A stretch of DNA of 52,132 bases from Bacteroidales bacterium UBA4788 (GCA_002402965.1 DHGW01000057.1:1-52132); one strand, 5' to 3'. Counted from the stretch's first letter, positions 8,885 to 17,733 are shown. The notes: a model not told the origin generated them from the letters alone. Numbers and translations are program-made.

Positions 8885-9380
8885 CTATCTCTTCGATGTC
8901 ACGAAGCGATCTCTCGAGGGATGCGTACTGGCTCCTGTCTCCCGCGAGCTCAAGGATGATCAGTCCGGCCGGCTCGCCGAAATATACCTCGTTGACACCC
9001 AACCTGGTACGGATGACGCACCCATAGGTTGTAAGCAAGGCCTGCACCTGCGGTCCGAGATCATCACGCCTGGGTACCATTACCCCGAGTATCGTTGTAC
9101 CATCGCACTCCATGGCTGCATCTGAAAGGCCGTGTGAGAAGATCATCTCTTTCAGGAAGAGACCCTCTATCCCTTTTAGTTGTGCCGCCAGCGCTTCGCA
9201 ATCGTCGGAAAGGCCTGCAAGATGGATAACCATGAATCCTTCGCGGCTGCAGAGCTCCTCGTTCAGCTCGTGGAATCCCAGCCTGGTGCTGACCACACCG
9301 GCGTGCTCCGAGAGGGCCTTCTGCACCAGCCCTGCCTCCTTGATCCTGTCAGTGATCTTAATGCCTAATACTCCGACCAT
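8856..9380 (-). CDS. Hydrogenase-system regulator, tandem TM1266-type domains
   Basis: Resembles the short 'iron-only hydrogenase system regulator' family (TM1266-like, ACT/ferredoxin-like fold, about 80 residues), but here two copies are fused. Repeat 1 spans about 1-90 (VLGIKITDR, then AGVVSTRLGFHE) and repeat 2 about 95-174 (ILGVMVPRRDD, then GCVIRTRLGVNE). The shared RTRLG-x-x-E pattern supports an internal duplication. It is the last gene of the hydrogenase operon, 11 bases after hydG, which fits a role with the maturases; the biochemical role of the family is not established. The last codons lie in the 31-bp duplicated segment, so the C-terminus may be of recent origin. Confidence 0.75.
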   Translation of the reverse strand: MVGVLGIKITDRIKEAGLVQKALSEHAGVVSTRLGFHELNEELCSREGFMVIHLAGLSDDCEALAAQLKGIEGLFLKEMIFSHGLSDAAMECDGTTILGVMVPRRDDLGPQVQALLTTYGCVIRTRLGVNEVYFGEPAGLIILELAGDRSQYASLERSLRDIEEIAIGRICFPA

Positions 9381-9391
9381 GATTGTAGATT

Positions 9392-10813
9392 TTAATAGTA
9401 AAGGTCTCTTTCCCCGTTCTTAATACGACCGATCTTAGTCCTGATGCTCTGCTTCATGCCCTCATCCAGGTCAACCATATTCTTCTCAATAGCCTTCCAT
9501 CCCTTCTCTGCAAGCTCAGGTGAAGCGTAGTCTTCGATATACTCCGAAAGGGTAAGAATGGCGTTGGGGGTGCAGTAGCGCTTGATAAATCCCGGCACCG
9601 AGAACTCCATGAAGTGTTCGCCGGTACGTCCCAGCCGGTAGCATGCTGTGCAGAACGATGGGATATAATCGTTGTCAATGAGTTCGTTGATGACATCGGC
9701 GAGCGATCTCTCGTCATTGATCTTGAACTGTTCGCGGTTGAGATTTTGTTCAGCATTCTTTGAGGCAGAATATCCGCCGAGCTCAAGCTTCGTGCCACCG
9801 TCAATCTGTGACACGCCGAAGGCCATGGCCTCGGAGCGCACGTCGGGTGCCTCGCGGGCAGTAAGGATGAGGCCTGTGTAAGGCACTGCAAGGCGAAGGA
9901 TGGCTATCAGCTTCTTGAAGTTGTAATCACTGACATAGTACTTCGGGTTCAGGTTCAGCGCAGAGGCATCCTTGATCCTCGGGAATGAGATTGTGTGCGG
10001 GCCGACGTTATAGCATGCCTCCAGGTGGTTGGCATGCCTCACCAGACCCATCACCTCGAACCTCCAGTCATAGAGACCGAAGAGCGCACCTATCCCCACA
10101 TCATCGATGCCTGCCTCCTGTGCCCTGTCGAGGGCTGTGAGGCGCCAGTTGTAATCCTTTTTCTTTCCTCCCAGATGATACCATGTATATGCCTCGGGAT
10201 CATAGGTCTCCTGGAATATCTGGTAAGTTCCTATGCCTGAATTGCGCACTGTCCGGAATCCGTCAATGTCCAGGGGTGCGGCATTGATATTTACCCTGCG
10301 TATCTCACCCCTGTCCTTCTTGATTCCGTAGACCAGTCTGACTGTATGTGCGATATACTCGGGCCCGTATTCAGGATGTTCGCCGTAGACAAGTATGAGT
10401 CTTTTCTGACCGTTATCCTCAAGGGCTTCCACTTCTGAGGCTATCTCCGAATCGCTGAGCGTCTTTCGCTTTGCGTCATTGTTTGAAACCCTGAAGCCGC
10501 AGTACTGGCAGTTATTTGTACATTTGTTGCCAATATAGAGTGGTGCAAAGAGTACTATCCTGTTTCCGTAGACCTTCTTCTTCAGCTCCCGCGCCCCGGC
10601 CTTGATCTCCTCCACCAGGTCGTCCTCAGCGTTGATCAGTGTTGCCGTTTCTGCCAGGGTAAGGCGTTCCTTGGAGAGTGATTTAGCAATCAGTTCCCTT
10701 ACTCTTACCCTGTCGGCCTTATTGTTATTAATATGTGACCATAGCTCAGACGGATCAATGAAAGGCTCCATCCGGCGGTCCGGTATACTGCATTTTTCAG
10801 GATTGAATTTCAT
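9392..10813 (-). CDS. hydG: [FeFe]-hydrogenase maturase HydG (radical SAM tyrosine lyase)
   Basis: Cleaves tyrosine to p-cresol and dehydroglycine and forms the CO and CN- ligands delivered as an Fe(CO)2(CN) synthon for the H-cluster. The 473-residue protein has the radical SAM motif Cys98-x3-Cys102-x2-Cys105 (NKCTNNCQYCGF) and the diagnostic C-terminal auxiliary-cluster motif Cys388-x2-Cys391-x22-Cys414. All ligands are intact, so CO/CN- synthesis should work. This matters because the hydrogenase-like proteins upstream lack key proton-transfer residues: the locus still invests in making an H-cluster. It is followed after 11 bases by the TM1266-like gene and may also have its own promoter. 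Confidence 0.95.
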   Translation of the reverse strand: MKFNPEKCSIPDRRMEPFIDPSELWSHINNNKADRVRVRELIAKSLSKERLTLAETATLINAEDDLVEEIKAGARELKKKVYGNRIVLFAPLYIGNKCTNNCQYCGFRVSNNDAKRKTLSDSEIASEVEALEDNGQKRLILVYGEHPEYGPEYIAHTVRLVYGIKKDRGEIRRVNINAAPLDIDGFRTVRNSGIGTYQIFQETYDPEAYTWYHLGGKKKDYNWRLTALDRAQEAGIDDVGIGALFGLYDWRFEVMGLVRHANHLEACYNVGPHTISFPRIKDASALNLNPKYYVSDYNFKKLIAILRLAVPYTGLILTAREAPDVRSEAMAFGVSQIDGGTKLELGGYSASKNAEQNLNREQFKINDERSLADVINELIDNDYIPSFCTACYRLGRTGEHFMEFSVPGFIKRYCTPNAILTLSEYIEDYASPELAEKGWKAIEKNMVDLDEGMKQSIRTKIGRIKNGERDLYY

Positions 10814-10856
10814 TTCATTACTTTTTGCTTTCCGCTACACTCAGAAATCTAACATA

Positions 10857-10864
10857 CAAAGATA
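10857..10864 (-). promoter_or_regulatory. Possible internal promoter -7 element (TATCTTTG) before hydG
   Basis: Exact TAnnTTTG on the minus strand, 44 bases upstream of the hydG start, in the 81-base gap after the ribF-like gene. This is the largest gap inside the operon, so an internal promoter is plausible. No matching TTTG -33 element is seen. Confidence 0.35.
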
Positions 10865-10894
10865 CGATTTTTAGCCTCTTGTTGCTCAGCCGGG

Positions 10895-11806
10895 TCAGAA
10901 TATAAGTTCCTCCATCTCCCTGACGCCAGCGATCAGCGTCTTTGCCGGATCTGCAACTAAACGGCTTGCGTCCAGCCGCTTATGAAAGAAGAGAGTCATC
11001 CTTTTCCCGGGGATGTCACTCTCATAGTTCTCAAGATGGAGGAAGAGATCCGGCAGTGTTGCTCCATTGTCAGGGATGTAAACCATTCCCCTCGAATAGT
11101 AGGTTTCAGCGGCACACGAGACGGCATAGAGGCCAGGGGCAGGGACGAGCTTGGTTACATCAGTCACCGGTATGCGCATCATGGGTACCTCCGGGCTTAT
11201 TCCGGAGTCTTCCTTAACCGCATTCCCAATGACAAGGTAGAAGTGATCGAGATAGGCATTGGCGCGTTGGATATATCCCTCAGTCAGTGCCTGCCTGATT
11301 CGTGTTGAGCTTACTGTTTCGTTCTGCACCTCCTGCATTGGTATTTCCTCCGCTTCGAAGCCATACTTCTCCCTCCACTCCCAGAGCATGCGGTAGTCAC
11401 CCTGCTGGTTGAAACCGAAGTGGTGGTTATGGCCGACCACAATCACCTTTGCCCCCAGAATGCCACACAGGATATCCTTCACGAACTCCTCGCCGGTGAT
11501 GTGTGCGAAGTCACGTGTAAACTCAATTATGATTACGTTATCGAGGCCCGCCTTTCGCAGCAGTTCGATCTTTTCCTCCTGTGAACAGATTAGCTTCAGG
11601 CCCTTGCCGGCGGTCTCAGGATAAAGCACAACCCTCGGGTGGGGATGGAAGGTAATGAGGACGCTCTCACCGCCGTGTTCGGAAGCCAGCTTCTTCAGTC
11701 TCCTGATGATGGTCCGGTGACCGATGTGCACGCCGTCAAATGTACCGGTAGTCACCACAGGCGATTTTATCACCGATGCCTCGCTGAAGCTCCAGAAGAT
11801 TCTCAT
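10895..11806 (-). CDS. RibF-like FAD synthetase with degenerate flavokinase domain
   Basis: The N-terminal nucleotidyltransferase domain of bifunctional RibF is well kept: GTFDGVHIGHR at residues 21-31 and VSSTRIRQAL at 165-174, the two nucleotide-binding signatures. The C-terminal domain (about 185-303) matches the flavokinase fold in length (APGLYAV, RGMVYI) but lacks the GxPTAN metal/ATP-binding motif; the corresponding stretch reads GNAVKEDSGISPEVP. It may therefore adenylylate FMN without phosphorylating riboflavin, or have another role. The start codon overlaps the rex stop by 4 bases, tying it to the hydrogenase operon, whose HydB subunit needs FMN. A second, canonical RibF would be expected elsewhere in the genome. 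Confidence 0.8.
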   Translation of the reverse strand: MRIFWSFSEASVIKSPVVTTGTFDGVHIGHRTIIRRLKKLASEHGGESVLITFHPHPRVVLYPETAGKGLKLICSQEEKIELLRKAGLDNVIIIEFTRDFAHITGEEFVKDILCGILGAKVIVVGHNHHFGFNQQGDYRMLWEWREKYGFEAEEIPMQEVQNETVSSTRIRQALTEGYIQRANAYLDHFYLVIGNAVKEDSGISPEVPMMRIPVTDVTKLVPAPGLYAVSCAAETYYSRGMVYIPDNGATLPDLFLHLENYESDIPGKRMTLFFHKRLDASRLVADPAKTLIAGVREMEELIF

Positions 11807-12441
11807 TTCCCTGCCGGAGGCTGGTTCTCTTTCACAAAATAGGCTACCTTCTCGATTGAGGTTATCATGTCAAACTCCTCGAGAAAGACGTTGTCAGGCA
11901 CGTTCAGAGGTGCGGTTGTGAAGTTCATTATGCCTCTGATGCCGATGCTGACCAGTGTGGCACCCATGGATACAGCCTGGTCGGTGGGAACAGCAAGCAC
12001 GGCAACCGTGATATCGAGCTCTTCCTTAAGTTTTTTTAGCTGGCTGATGTTGTAGCAGCGTACCCCGGCCACAACCTTGTCCACCTTCTGCGGATCAACG
12101 TCAAAGGCGGCCACCACGCTCATGTTCGTACGCTTGCCCCTGAAGTAGCCTGTGATGGCCCTTCCCAGGTTACCCATCCCGATGATAGCTACGTTGAGTC
12201 CATTGGGAGCGTCGATTATCGAGCCGATGGTCTTTATCAGTTCCCTCACGTCATAGCCCTTTCGCATCACGCTGCCATAGCCTATGAGCATCAGGTCTCG
12301 CCGCACCTGAACGGCAGTAATGTGAAGCATCGCGGCCAGCTCATGCGAGAAAACATAATTACGGTTTGCAGCCAGGGAGGCGGTAAGTGCCCTCCTGTAC
12401 TGACTGAGACGTTCTACGGTTTTTCCCGGAAGTGTCTTCAT
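11803..12441 (-). CDS. rex: Redox-sensing transcriptional repressor Rex
   Basis: Rex represses fermentation and hydrogen-metabolism genes and leaves DNA when NADH rises. The N-terminal winged-helix (about 1-80) contains AVQVRRDLMLIGYG, the family recognition-helix region. The Rossmann domain has GMGNLG at 88-93 and AFDVDP near 112-117 for NAD(H), and the domain-swapped C-terminal helix (SIEKVAYFVKE) is present. At 212 residues it is of normal length. It overlaps by 4 bases both the upstream hybrid kinase and the downstream ribF-like gene. Candidate Rex boxes lie at the promoter of this operon (20199-20234) and upstream of hydE (5076-5093), which predicts autoregulation and a local NADH-responsive regulon. 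Confidence 0.94.
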   Translation of the reverse strand: MKTLPGKTVERLSQYRRALTASLAANRNYVFSHELAAMLHITAVQVRRDLMLIGYGSVMRKGYDVRELIKTIGSIIDAPNGLNVAIIGMGNLGRAITGYFRGKRTNMSVVAAFDVDPQKVDKVVAGVRCYNISQLKKLKEELDITVAVLAVPTDQAVSMGATLVSIGIRGIMNFTTAPLNVPDNVFLEEFDMITSIEKVAYFVKENQPPAGK

Positions 12442-13586
12442 ATTCCAGTTTTTAAATTAGAAACCTGTGATCTGGGTATTATCACCGTGAAGACGGATCC
12501 CCTGTCAGGGGCGCTCTCCACATTTATCACACCGTGATACAGTTCAACAACCTTCCTGACAATTGAGAGCCCCAGTCCGCTCCCACTGATGTTTCGGGTC
12601 TTGTCGTTCCTTATCCTTGAAAACTCCTCGAACAGCATCTCACGCTCATCACCGTTCATCCCGATACCGGTGTCAGCCACTGACAGGATGAACTCATTAT
12701 CAGTGCAGTCGAGGGTTACGGTAACAGTGCCCCCGGGCTTGTTGTACTTAACAGCGTTTGAAACCAGGTTGTTCATGATTATCTCGAAGTCATTGGGGTC
12801 AGCCCATATGTTCTCGCATCCTTTAACCTCCGTCACGAACTGAATATCCTTGTGTATTGCATAGGGACTTACTGTTACTACTGCCATAGATACAAGTTCC
12901 TTGAGGTTCACGCTCTGCATCTTCTCCATCTGCCTCTCAAAGCTCACCTTGGTAAAATCGAGCAGGTCCATGATCAGGTTCCTCATACTGTCAATCCGCT
13001 GAAGGGATCTCTCTATTGCCGAGGCATACTCCTCCAGCGAATCACCCATCTGCCTCTCCTGCATCATCTTGAGGTAACCTTCGATGGCATTGAGCGGTGC
13101 TTTCAGTTCGTGCGACAGCACGGAGAGGAACTGGAACCTTACCTTCCTGCCTTCAACCTTTAGTTTGTGGGTAATCCTGCGAAGGTACTGCTGCTTGGTT
13201 ATCTGTTCAATAGAGGCCTTCAGCTCCTGCGGCGTAAAGGGTTTGGGGATGAAATCGATGGCGCCGTCGTTGTGCGCCTTCACGGCCACATCAATGGAGG
13301 CATACGAGGTGATCATTGCCACAACAATATCATAGTTCTTTTTCCTGACATATTCGAGCACCTCCACTCCCTGTATGCCGGGCAGCTTGTTATCAAGCAG
13401 CAGTATGTCAGGCATCTCGCGGTCTATAATTTCAATCCCCTCCTCACCGGTGGCAGCCTCCATGATGTGAAAGGTATAGTCCTCATCCATAAATGGATAG
13501 GTAACATGAAAATTACCCAGTATCCTGGATACGCCGGACCTGATGCCGGGTTCGTCATCAACGACGAGTATCTTCAGTTGTGCCAT
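12438..13586 (-). CDS. Receiver-histidine kinase hybrid
   Basis: Cytoplasmic signalling protein of 382 residues with an N-terminal response-regulator receiver (VVDDEPG near 8-14, phospho-acceptor Asp65 in LLLDNKLPG, Lys in IPKPF near 115), then HisKA with His159 in LSVLSHELKAPLNAIEGY, then HATPase_c (NNLVSNAVKYN, ADTGIGM, SGSGLGLSIV). There is no membrane segment or own sensor domain, so the input is probably phosphotransfer from a partner, most simply the hydrogenase-domain kinase three genes upstream. It overlaps rex by 4 bases and follows the small receiver protein by 2 bases. The order hydrogenase-kinase, receiver, receiver-kinase suggests a local phosphorelay. No DNA-binding output domain is present. 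Confidence 0.9.
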   Translation of the reverse strand: MAQLKILVVDDEPGIRSGVSRILGNFHVTYPFMDEDYTFHIMEAATGEEGIEIIDREMPDILLLDNKLPGIQGVEVLEYVRKKNYDIVVAMITSYASIDVAVKAHNDGAIDFIPKPFTPQELKASIEQITKQQYLRRITHKLKVEGRKVRFQFLSVLSHELKAPLNAIEGYLKMMQERQMGDSLEEYASAIERSLQRIDSMRNLIMDLLDFTKVSFERQMEKMQSVNLKELVSMAVVTVSPYAIHKDIQFVTEVKGCENIWADPNDFEIIMNNLVSNAVKYNKPGGTVTVTLDCTDNEFILSVADTGIGMNGDEREMLFEEFSRIRNDKTRNISGSGLGLSIVRKVVELYHGVINVESAPDRGSVFTVIIPRSQVSNLKTGI

Positions 13587-13588
13587 GG

Positions 13589-13981
13589 TCAGATTTTAAG
13601 TAGTTTTCTGATCTCCTGTTCGAGCTGTTCCGGTCTCACACCCTTTTCAAGGTAGAGGTCAGCCCTGATCCAATCGCGGTCCTGTCCTCCGCTCAGCCCG
13701 AAGGTGAGCCCTGTCTCCCTCGAAACGGCAGTTGCAAGAATTACCGGCACCTCTGGATGCTTCCTCTTCAGTTTATAGCAAAGGATAAAGCCGCTGTCAT
13801 CACTTTCCATCATCAGGTCGAAGACAGCAATGTCAGGTTTCATCTTTAAGATGACCTGCTCGGCCTCGGCCTGGCTCTCTACGGCCATCACCTCGAAACC
13901 TGCCTTGCGCAGGTAAAAAGCTACCTGGAAGAGGTAATCGGGATCATCGTCGACGAGCAGGACTGTATAAATTTTACTCAT
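13589..13981 (-). CDS. Stand-alone response-regulator receiver
   Basis: A 130-residue single receiver domain: acidic pocket VDDDPD near residues 10-15, phospho-acceptor Asp in AVFDLMME near 55, Thr/Ser in LATAVSRETG, and Lys in LEKGVRPEQL near the end. It has no output domain, so it likely shuttles phosphate between the hydrogenase-domain histidine kinase (53 bases upstream) and the receiver-kinase hybrid (2 bases downstream). Nothing in the sequence shows a direct DNA-binding role. Confidence 0.9.
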   Translation of the reverse strand: MSKIYTVLLVDDDPDYLFQVAFYLRKAGFEVMAVESQAEAEQVILKMKPDIAVFDLMMESDDSGFILCYKLKRKHPEVPVILATAVSRETGLTFGLSGGQDRDWIRADLYLEKGVRPEQLEQEIRKLLKI

Positions 13982-14034
13982 TATTTGTGTTTGTGTTTTT
14001 AGATTTCTAATTATAGCTTTTTATCGCCGGCCGG

Positions 14035-16005
14035 CTATTCCGGCCTCCTAGGCAAGATTATCCTGAACGTTGTTCCTGTTGAGCCTTTGCCGGGGTCGCT
14101 GTTGGTCTCGACGGTTATCTGTCCCTTATGCATCTTGACGATGCCGTAGGTGGTTGCCAGTCCCAGACCCGTTCCCTTGCCCAGCCCTTTGGTGGTAAAG
14201 AAGGGTTCGAAGATCTTCGGTTTGTCCTCCTCCCGGATACCGCTGCCGTTATCTGAGATGATGAAGATGACGTCGCTGGGTGTATCCTCGAGGGTCACCG
14301 TGAGTGTTCCCCCGTCAGGCATTGCGTCAATGGCATTCCTGAAGAGGTTGGTAAGCACCTGCGTCATCTGTTCGGAGTCGATGGATGCGTCAGGACTGGT
14401 AGTACGGTCCTCGATAACAGCCCTGACATTTTCAGGAAATACGACTCCCGCGACGCTGCTCTCGGTCAGCTTCCTGATGTCGATGAACTGGTGATTCACC
14501 TGGTTCTTGCGGGCGAAGTTCAGCAATCCGCCTACTATCTTCTTGCACCTGGCTGCCTGCTCCACGATGAGCTTCAGGTCCTCGCGCACCGGGTCTTCTG
14601 GCTTGCACTCGTCAAGAAGTATATTGCTGTACATGATTACGACGCCAAGGGGGTTATTGAGTTCGTGTGCAATGCCTGCCGAGAGCTGACCCATATGAGC
14701 AAGCTTCTCCGATTGTTTGAGGGCGTTCTGCATTGTGGTCAGCTTAGCGTTGGAAAGCGCCAGGTCCTGGACCGATCTATGCAGTTTCTCTATTGTATAG
14801 GGCAGGCACATCTCTTCCTCAGCCAGCCCTTTGATGATTGCGATGGCATGGTCATAGCAGGTGTCATAACCGCATGCTCCGCAGTTCAGGTGGTCCTTGT
14901 CAGTCAGTTTGCCCATGGAAGCCAGCACCTGGCGAACCTCCTCGTTGTCATCGGGCGGGATCAGCATGCGTTTATCCTCCGGTCGGTAACGGACTGAGAG
15001 GTCAAGCCTGTCATAGATCTCGAGGTTGTTCCTCCACTCCTCCATGTCAAGGGCAGCCATCTTATTCTGGGCATAAGTGCTCACCAGGGCCCGCCTGTTA
15101 TATTGTTTGCCTCCCTTGCTCATCCCGGGTCCCATGATGCATCCCTCGCAGCATAGCAGCTCGAGGTGCTGACCCCCTATCATCCCCTGCTCATATTCCT
15201 TTATCGCCTCCTGGAATCCGATCCTTCCCTCTGCGGCTATTATATTGCCTGTGATGGCATCATCATTTACGCCTGCAGTCTGAAGCAGTCCCCTCGTCAC
15301 GGGGAATATTGCCCCTCTACCGCCCAGAGGCGGGTCGAACTCGGATGGCGCGGCATTATCAGCGTTGATGCCCGACTGCTCCAGCATCTCACGCAATTCG
15401 ATGAAGGTGATGGCTGCATCCACCTCTGCATTCTCCGCCTTCTTGGCCACACAAGGGCCTATGAAGACCACGGAGAGGTCATCACCGTACTTCTTTCTCA
15501 CTACCCTGGTCATTGCCACCATAGGGGAGACCACCGGAATCAGGTCCTGGGTGAGTTCTGAGTGATAATATCTTATGAATGAGACTATTGCCGGACAGTC
15601 TGAGGATATGTAGTTTTTTTCTCCGGCCTCGCTGATGAGGTTGCGGTAGCGGTGTGCCACCAGGTCAGCCCCGAAGGAGACCTCCGAGACATAGTCAAAG
15701 CCCAGCGCTCTGACCATGCCAATGATCTTCTGATAATCAGTCACATCGTGGAATTCAGCGGGGAAGCTTGGAGCCACCAGGGCAGCCTTCTTCCCTGGTC
15801 TGGCAAGCACCTTTCTGACCAGGTCAACAGTATTGACGAAAACCTTTGCGCCCTGGCTGCATACCTTGGTGCAGTTGCCGCATGCGATACACTTCTCGGT
15901 TATCACTTCGGCCTGACCTCCAACGATTCGGATGGCGCGGGCCGGGCACTCCCTTACGCAGGTGTAGCATGTACGGCAAAGCTCCTTTATTGTATATACC
16001 AGCAT
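14035..16005 (-). CDS. [FeFe]-hydrogenase-domain sensor histidine kinase (HydS-like)
   Basis: A 656-residue soluble sensor. Order: two [4Fe-4S] ferredoxin motifs (Cys10, 13, 16, 20 and Cys39, 42, 45, 49), an H-cluster domain at about 70-330, an extra Fe-S domain with Cys375, Cys378, Cys383 and Cys400, a short coiled coil, then HisKA (His447 in AGIAHELNNPLG) and HATPase_c. The H-cluster ligands are kept: Cys137 in SSDCPAI (L1), Cys185 in GPCVAKKAE (L2, with Lys188), and Cys285-x3-Cys289 in L3. The proton-transfer Cys of L1 is Asp136. This resembles group C 'sensory' [FeFe]-hydrogenases fused to kinases. It probably reports H2 or redox state to the receiver genes just downstream. It starts 12 bases after hydA, in the same operon. 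Confidence 0.88.
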   Translation of the reverse strand: MLVYTIKELCRTCYTCVRECPARAIRIVGGQAEVITEKCIACGNCTKVCSQGAKVFVNTVDLVRKVLARPGKKAALVAPSFPAEFHDVTDYQKIIGMVRALGFDYVSEVSFGADLVAHRYRNLISEAGEKNYISSDCPAIVSFIRYYHSELTQDLIPVVSPMVAMTRVVRKKYGDDLSVVFIGPCVAKKAENAEVDAAITFIELREMLEQSGINADNAAPSEFDPPLGGRGAIFPVTRGLLQTAGVNDDAITGNIIAAEGRIGFQEAIKEYEQGMIGGQHLELLCCEGCIMGPGMSKGGKQYNRRALVSTYAQNKMAALDMEEWRNNLEIYDRLDLSVRYRPEDKRMLIPPDDNEEVRQVLASMGKLTDKDHLNCGACGYDTCYDHAIAIIKGLAEEEMCLPYTIEKLHRSVQDLALSNAKLTTMQNALKQSEKLAHMGQLSAGIAHELNNPLGVVIMYSNILLDECKPEDPVREDLKLIVEQAARCKKIVGGLLNFARKNQVNHQFIDIRKLTESSVAGVVFPENVRAVIEDRTTSPDASIDSEQMTQVLTNLFRNAIDAMPDGGTLTVTLEDTPSDVIFIISDNGSGIREEDKPKIFEPFFTTKGLGKGTGLGLATTYGIVKMHKGQITVETNSDPGKGSTGTTFRIILPRRPE

Positions 16006-16017
16006 CGTATCCCTCTT

Positions 16018-17733
16018 TTAAAGCAAAACATCCCTCTTGCTGAAATGAGTGTGAAACAACTGCCTGTCAGCAAGCTCAGAACACTGTTCAAATACCCTGC
16101 CATACAGATCTGCCACCGAGGCTGATTGCTCGGGTCCGCGAACAGCTTCCTGGTCGTCAGTCTGCCAGATGAAACGTGATCTCTGCCTCACTGCCTCCTT
16201 TGATCCGGCAGGGAGCATCCCTCCGCCGTTGACGCATCCTCCAGGGCAGGCCATCACCTCCACCATGTCATATGTGGCGCCGGTTTCGAGCATCTGTTTG
16301 ATTTTCGCAAGTCCTTTCAGCCCGTCAACCACGGCTACCGAGTAACTTATTCCGCCTATAGTGACTATTGTCTCGCGGAAGCTGCCTGTATTGCGAAGCT
16401 TCTTCACTGCAGGCTTGTCAGCCTCCTTCTCACCCTTTCTGGCGGCCAGTGACCGGAGAACCGACTCGGTAATGCCTCCGGCTGACTCCGCCATCAGCGA
16501 TGCCGAGCTTCTCAGCTCCATAGGCTCGTCTGCCGGCTCGGGATCAATGTTGGTTATATCAACACCGTATAGCACTATCAGTCTTGCCAGCTCCCTTACC
16601 GTCAGGACCGTATCGATATCGCTTATGCCCTTTCGGGTCATGCTGTCACGGCGCGCCTCAAACTTCATTGCCGTGCACGGAGTGACTGAGACGGTGTAGA
16701 GCCTGGGTTTGTCACCGGTCACGGGGACAACCGACTTGATTATTGCTCCTGATATCTGCTGCGGCGTTTTGAGAGTGGAGAGCATTGGCAGGAGTTCGGG
16801 TGTGAACTGCTCGCAGTATTTGACCCAAGCAGGGCATGCCGAGACGATCAGCGGCTTCCTGTCAGGCTTATTCTCCTCGCTGATAATGGCGTTGGTAATT
16901 TCCGTAATAAGTATATCCGTTCCTGTTCCCGAAAGATACACCTTGTCAAAGCCGGTCTTTCTCAAGGCAGCATTAAGCAGTCTGTCGAAATCACGGTTAT
17001 ACTTTATCCCCAGCTCTTCAGCGAGGGCATATGGCACCAGCGGCGAATACTGTATCACCCTTGTCACGTCGCTCTTGCTGAGCTGTTCCTGCACCTCGGA
17101 GAGGTAATGCTTCTCGTGGAGGGCACCGGTAGGACAGACCAGCACGCACTGCCCGCAGTGGATGCAGCTTGAGAAGTTGAAGTCTCGGTCCATGGCCGGT
17201 CCCACATGGGTATAGCGCCCCCGGCCAATGAAGTCGATCGATGTGGCTGTGACCACCTCCTCGCACACCCTGAGGCAGCGGCCGCAGAGGATACACTTGG
17301 AGAGCTCGCGCACTATGGCCGGGCTGGACTGGTCGCGGCGGGGCTTGATCTTGCTGCCGCGGATGCGCCGCTCCCTCACCTGCATTTCGTCGGAGAGCCG
17401 CTGCAGCTCACAGTCTAGGTTGCGGTCGCAGTAAAGACAGTCGTCAGGGTGGTTCGAGAGCAGCAGTTCAACTATTGTCTTCCTGGCCCTGATGACACGC
17501 GGCGAGTGGGTCTTGATCTTCATCCACTCCTCCACCGGCGCTGAGCAGGCGGTGACGAGCCTGTCGCGCCCCTCCACCTCCACCACACACATACGGCAGG
17601 CGCCCGTAGGGGTGAACTCCGCCATGCGGCACAGGGTGGGGATGATTATGCCGTTGCGGTTGAGCGCCGAGAGGATGGTCTCACCCTTCTCCGCCCTGAT
17701 GCTCTTATTGTTTACTTCGATGGTGAACTGCAT
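16018..17733 (-). CDS. hydA: HydA-like catalytic subunit with altered active site
   Basis: Homologue of the catalytic subunit of NAD(P)-linked multimeric [FeFe]-hydrogenases. Domains in order over 571 residues: [2Fe-2S] (Cys35, 46, 49, 63), His-Cys [4Fe-4S] (His95, Cys99, 102, 108), two [4Fe-4S] (Cys147, 150, 153, 157; Cys190, 193, 196, 200), H-cluster domain (about 225-510), and a small-subunit tail. The four H-cluster cysteines are kept (Cys300, 353, 496, 500). Other residues differ from catalytic enzymes: L1 reads VSACPAW, with Ala299 in place of the proton-shuttling Cys; L2 reads TPCTAMKFE, with Met356 replacing the conserved Lys and Thr351 the Met; L3 ends GGGML, not GGGQP. In an ungapped alignment the two relay glutamates become Ile279 and Ala282. 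Turnover of H2 is doubtful. Confidence 0.9.
   Translation of the reverse strand: MQFTIEVNNKSIRAEKGETILSALNRNGIIIPTLCRMAEFTPTGACRMCVVEVEGRDRLVTACSAPVEEWMKIKTHSPRVIRARKTIVELLLSNHPDDCLYCDRNLDCELQRLSDEMQVRERRIRGSKIKPRRDQSSPAIVRELSKCILCGRCLRVCEEVVTATSIDFIGRGRYTHVGPAMDRDFNFSSCIHCGQCVLVCPTGALHEKHYLSEVQEQLSKSDVTRVIQYSPLVPYALAEELGIKYNRDFDRLLNAALRKTGFDKVYLSGTGTDILITEITNAIISEENKPDRKPLIVSACPAWVKYCEQFTPELLPMLSTLKTPQQISGAIIKSVVPVTGDKPRLYTVSVTPCTAMKFEARRDSMTRKGISDIDTVLTVRELARLIVLYGVDITNIDPEPADEPMELRSSASLMAESAGGITESVLRSLAARKGEKEADKPAVKKLRNTGSFRETIVTIGGISYSVAVVDGLKGLAKIKQMLETGATYDMVEVMACPGGCVNGGGMLPAGSKEAVRQRSRFIWQTDDQEAVRGPEQSASVADLYGRVFEQCSELADRQLFHTHFSKRDVLL

Noticed and set aside
14035..16005. Plain ferredoxin-histidine kinase without H-cluster
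   Set aside because: All four H-cluster ligand cysteines are in place (Cys137, 185, 285 and 289), so an H-cluster domain is the better call.
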